This document shows, piece by piece, positions 5,314 through 8,039 of a DNA stretch of 8,039 nt. The stretch covers positions 1 to 8,039 of the forward strand of contig JAPPKT010000083.1 of the NCBI GenBank assembly GCA_028819675.1. Direction: 5' to 3'. Numbering within the stretch: the first letter of the stretch is position 1; each line of letters starts with the position of its first letter. The DNA is from Caldilineaceae bacterium (GTDB lineage: Bacteria; Chloroflexota; Anaerolineae; Caldilineales; Caldilineaceae). A program made the position numbers and the translations under genes. The notes beneath the pieces are model-generated. The model saw nothing but the letters and a program-made list of their open reading frames with translations, had not been told where the DNA came from and made no database searches.

Positions 5314-7417
5314 TCGCCTTCTCGCCCTCAAGTCCCGTTTACCCCGGACCTGGACACCCTTTTTCGCACGGCACGGCAGCCTTACCCCCGTCCAACAGCA
5401 AACGATCCCACTGATTCTCGATGGCAAAAATACACTCGTCATAGCCGCTACCGCCTCCGGCAAAACCGAGGCGGCTATAGCCCCGTTGTTGGAGCGATAC
5501 TGTTTTGGGCCGATCCAGCGGCAGAAAGGGATACGATCTCCAAACTGTCTCCACATTCTCTACATCTGCCCCACGCGGGCGTTGGTGCGAGACCTGTACG
5601 AGCGTTTGCAGGGACCCTTTGCAGCATTGGAAGTGTCCCTGACAATGAAAAGCAGCGACACCGGGCCGGTCTCCACCGGAAATCCACCGACCGTTCTCAT
5701 CACCACACCAGAATCGACTGATTCCCTTCTCACCCGAGCACCGCGCCTGCTGACCCAATTGCAAGCCATAGTTCTGGACGAAATTCACCTGTTTGATGGC
5801 GGCCCCCGGGGCGACCAACTGCGTTGCCTATTGCGGCGCATCGAGACTGTGCGGGCTTATCACCAGAAGCAGGCGACAACAGAGGCTGTTCCTTTACAGC
5901 GCATTGCCCTGTCCGCCACTGTTCTTGATCCTGAAGGTGTAGCAGAGCGCTACTTGAAAAGCCAGCCATCTGACGAAATTCCGAGCGCTCCACCGAAAAT
6001 CGTCGCAGTCGCGGGCAAGCGGAGACTTGACGCTACGATTGCGTCGATGACCGATCTGGATGAGCTGGCGGCGGCTCTTACTAAACGAGTGCGAAGCGGC
6101 ACAGGAATCCGCAAGACGCTTGTTTTTTGCAACACTCGCAACGAAGTGGAGCAGACCGCGGCCTTTCTCCGTGCCTATCTGGGTTATAACGCTGCCGTCT
6201 TTGCCCATTACTCGAATCTGGATCAGGCCTTACGCCTTGAGGTGGAAAGGGATTTTGCTGTCGCGCCTGTGGCTGTCTGTGTAAGCACCTCCACATTAGA
6301 ATTAGGCATCGACATCGGTAGCATTGACGATGTGGCCCTCATCGGGCCACCTCCGTCGCTTCAATCCTTTTTGCAGCGCATCGGCCGCGGGGGCCGGCGC
6401 ACGGGAATCACACGCGTGTTGTGCATGGCCCGCTCCCGGCTGGAAGATGCACAGTTTCAGGCACTGATTACGCTTGCCGACGGAACTGCGGGGCGGGAGG
6501 GGGTTTCGTTCTTGCCGTCGGTGCTGGTTCAGCAGACTTTCAGTATTCTGAAACAGAGCCCGACTGGCGCCATTCGATTGCCCGATTTGAGGCGAGTAAC
6601 GCCGGTGTCAATTGATGATGAGATCCTGCGCAGTATTTTGGGTCACTTAAGCCAGCTCGATTTCCTACGCGCCGGACGGCTGGGTGAGTGGCGGCCAGGG
6701 CCGGCGTTGGATGAGTTGGTGGACGCACACGAAATCTATAGCAATATCGGCAGTGCCCCCCTTACGCTGACACTGGTAGACGCATTCAGCGGACGAACCT
6801 TAGCCCAAACTCACCGACGCCGTACAGTGGGAGAAGTTCTGCAGCTAGGCGGGCGCGCCCTGCGGGTCGTATGGCAAGACCGTTACCGCATCGGCGTTGA
6901 ACGCATCCGAGGAGCGCCACTGGGTCGAGAGATCTATTCCCAGACTGCCCCTTACGCCCTGCCGCTGGAGGTCGGTCAGGCAGTGGCCGCCTGGGCCGGC
7001 CTGCAGCCGCCCCAGATAGCAACTATACCGGTGGCCGAAGGAACGTGGCTCTTTCACTTTTGGGGAGAACTGTACGGCGACCTGCTGCGGGAAATCCTCC
7101 ACTCTCAATATCCGACAGCTAAAGATTCCGCGCCAGCAATGCATGTCAACGAACACTGTTTGTTTGTACCGGGTCGCGTGTGTAAATTACCTGATTGGAA
7201 CAAAAAAAGGTTTTGTCAGGCGTTGCACCGACTGCTGCCCCGCTTTGAAGCGATCTTGGATTTGGGGCGCTTCCATTCGCTGTTACCGCTGGATCTCGCC
7301 CGGAAAACGGTCGTTGCCCGTTGCGATTTGCCTCGATTTCGGCACATCTATTGTACAGCGGACATCGTTGAGCCTGCGCCGCATGTCCAGGAGAAGTTGG
7401 AGTTTCTCCTCACATGA
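5294..7417 (+). CDS. Lhr-like superfamily 2 DEAD/DEAH-box helicase, BrxHI-like
   Basis: This predicted ATP-dependent DNA (or RNA/DNA) helicase has 707 residues from ATG 5294, or 708 if the adjacent TTG 5291 is used. An in-frame stop at 5279 rules out an earlier start. Motifs, numbered from the TTG, are: Q-like LTPVQQQTIP (31-40), motif I ATASGKTE (53-60), Ia PTRALVRDL (94-102), Ib TTPES (138-142), II DEIH (163-166), III SAT (208-210), IV TLVFCNTRNEVE (276-287), V VSTSTLELGIDIGSID (331-346) and VI QRIGRGGR (362-369). Motifs Ib, V and VI are Lhr-like. A winged-helix-like region (about 426-470) and a beta-bundle-like segment (GRALRVVWQDRYRIGVE, 521-537) follow, as in the Lhr core, but the long Lhr C-terminal domain is absent. 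Size and neighbours resemble BrxHI of type 2 BREX. No nuclease motif is evident. The start lacks a strong ribosome binding site. It is the last operon gene and probably works with the two ATPases. Confidence 0.92.
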   Translation: MTWTQHDRLLALKSRLPRTWTPFFARHGSLTPVQQQTIPLILDGKNTLVIAATASGKTEAAIAPLLERYCFGPIQRQKGIRSPNCLHILYICPTRALVRDLYERLQGPFAALEVSLTMKSSDTGPVSTGNPPTVLITTPESTDSLLTRAPRLLTQLQAIVLDEIHLFDGGPRGDQLRCLLRRIETVRAYHQKQATTEAVPLQRIALSATVLDPEGVAERYLKSQPSDEIPSAPPKIVAVAGKRRLDATIASMTDLDELAAALTKRVRSGTGIRKTLVFCNTRNEVEQTAAFLRAYLGYNAAVFAHYSNLDQALRLEVERDFAVAPVAVCVSTSTLELGIDIGSIDDVALIGPPPSLQSFLQRIGRGGRRTGITRVLCMARSRLEDAQFQALITLADGTAGREGVSFLPSVLVQQTFSILKQSPTGAIRLPDLRRVTPVSIDDEILRSILGHLSQLDFLRAGRLGEWRPGPALDELVDAHEIYSNIGSAPLTLTLVDAFSGRTLAQTHRRRTVGEVLQLGGRALRVVWQDRYRIGVERIRGAPLGREIYSQTAPYALPLEVGQAVAAWAGLQPPQIATIPVAEGTWLFHFWGELYGDLLREILHSQYPTAKDSAPAMHVNEHCLFVPGRVCKLPDWNKKRFCQALHRLLPRFEAILDLGRFHSLLPLDLARKTVVARCDLPRFRHIYCTADIVEPAPHVQEKLEFLLT

Positions 7418-7431
7418 ATCTGGTTTTCATC

Positions 7432-8039
7432 TCATTCAAGTTGGACTTTTCCGCAGGGGACGCCGGGTTGGCCTTCGGCTTCGACCTTGACATTGTAGGC
7501 GCCGGGTTGGGCCAAGGGGTTGAGGTTGACGTCGAGTTCGACGCGGATGAACTCGTTTGGCTGCCACGTGGTGGGCGGGTAGACGGACAGGACGTCGCCG
7601 GCTCGCTCCAGTGAACGACCCCAGATTTGCCCGTCATCGGCCTGGACCAGGGCGAAGAGCGGGGGCGCCTCGCTAACTTCCTCAGATTTCCTCATCCAAA
7701 GACGCAGGTGGACCCAGCCGCTGGGGGGATGGTAGAGAACGTCGCGTGCGGGGACGACCGGGGTGATGATCTCGCATGCGGCGAGTTCGACGCCGGGGAA
7801 CAGCTGCGCCTGCGGATGGACGGCGGTTTCAGGCAGCTGGGGCAGGGTCTGGTATCTGTAGCGGACGGCATAGCCTCGCATCTCAACACCGGCCGGGTAC
7901 TGCATGGTGACGAGAGGGAATCTCCCATCCAACCAAGATTGGACCAGCCGGTGATCGTCGACGCCGGCGAGGTGGCTTTGCACAAGCCAGAGTGTGTCGG
8001 CGCCGTTGGGCGCGGCCAGGTCCTGGAGATGGGCGGCGA
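7432..8039 (-). CDS. C-terminal domain of a probable membrane glycosyltransferase-type protein (5' end outside window)
   Basis: The minus-strand frame is open from the right edge (first full codon at 8037-8035, reading AAHLQDLAAPNGADTLWLVQ) to TGA at 7434-7432. The GTG at 7983 is an internal valine and not a start. About 201 residues are visible. They look like a soluble beta-sandwich domain: alternating hydrophobic strands such as GWVHLRLWMRK and FIRVELDVNL, the phrase QIWGRSLERAGDVLSVYPPTTWQPNEF, and a closing AQPGAYNVKVEAEG. This pattern (carrier-like pressure of aromatic Y-P-T-W-x-P residues followed by PGxYxVKV) is typical, from memory, of the extracytoplasmic C-terminal domain that follows the multi-span part of GT39-like glycosyltransferases in Chloroflexota. 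No membrane segment lies within the window, so the enzyme class is inferred. It faces the helicase gene, 14 bases apart, and its GC-rich base use resembles recJ more than the operon. Confidence 0.6.
   Translation of the reverse strand, partial: AAHLQDLAAPNGADTLWLVQSHLAGVDDHRLVQSWLDGRFPLVTMQYPAGVEMRGYAVRYRYQTLPQLPETAVHPQAQLFPGVELAACEIITPVVPARDVLYHPPSGWVHLRLWMRKSEEVSEAPPLFALVQADDGQIWGRSLERAGDVLSVYPPTTWQPNEFIRVELDVNLNPLAQPGAYNVKVEAEGQPGVPCGKVQLE

Noticed and set aside
5339..5818. Minus-strand 159-residue open frame inside the helicase gene
   Set aside because: It lies wholly opposite the helicase motifs Q to II, its translation has no protein-like pattern, and it has no ribosome binding site. 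It is a shadow of GC-rich coding sequence.
7414..7438. ATGAA/TTCAT and TGAAT/ATTCA inverted pairs between the convergent helicase and membrane-protein genes as a bidirectional terminator
   Set aside because: The stems are five AT-rich base pairs without GC clamps and would be very weak. They largely fall inside coding ends, so the match may be chance.

Overview
The window looks like a piece of a GC-rich chromosome from an uncultured bacterium, most likely a Chloroflexota (Anaerolineae/Caldilineae-like) lineage. This is inferred from the style of the two flanking genes: a RecJ with a long C-terminal helix-turn-helix extension, and the extracytoplasmic tail of a large membrane glycosyltransferase-type protein. 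No rRNA or other marker gene confirms it.

Layout: (1) bases 1-1402, plus strand, hold the 3' two-thirds or less of recJ, running in from the left edge. (2) Bases 1403-1543 are an AT-rich intergenic gap with a plausible promoter and a clear ribosome binding site. (3) Bases 1544-7417 are a tight four-gene plus-strand operon: an unrecognised 301-residue protein; a P-loop ATPase of the DUF2791/BrxD type; a second, divergent ATPase of the same type with an extra N-terminal small beta-barrel-like (Tudor/SH3-like) segment; and a 707-708 residue Lhr-core SF2 helicase resembling BrxHI. Gene 2 and gene 3 overlap (TAATG) and genes 3 and 4 are 10 bases apart. Between gene 4 and gene 5 lies a 93-base spacer containing a short protein-like reading frame that overlaps the helicase start. 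(4) Bases 7432-8039, minus strand, hold the C-terminal end of the glycosyltransferase-type protein, convergent with the helicase and separated from it by only 14 bases.

The operon is the interesting part. BrxD-type ATPases and BrxHI-type Lhr-like helicases are accessory components of type 2 BREX (Pgl) phage defence. Here they stand without any visible PglX methyltransferase, PglZ phosphatase, PglW kinase or nuclease, and the operon is bounded on both sides by ordinary cellular genes. It therefore looks like a self-contained unit made of one unknown protein, two paralogous ATPases and one helicase. A role in defence or nucleic-acid surveillance is inferred from family membership, not shown by the sequence.
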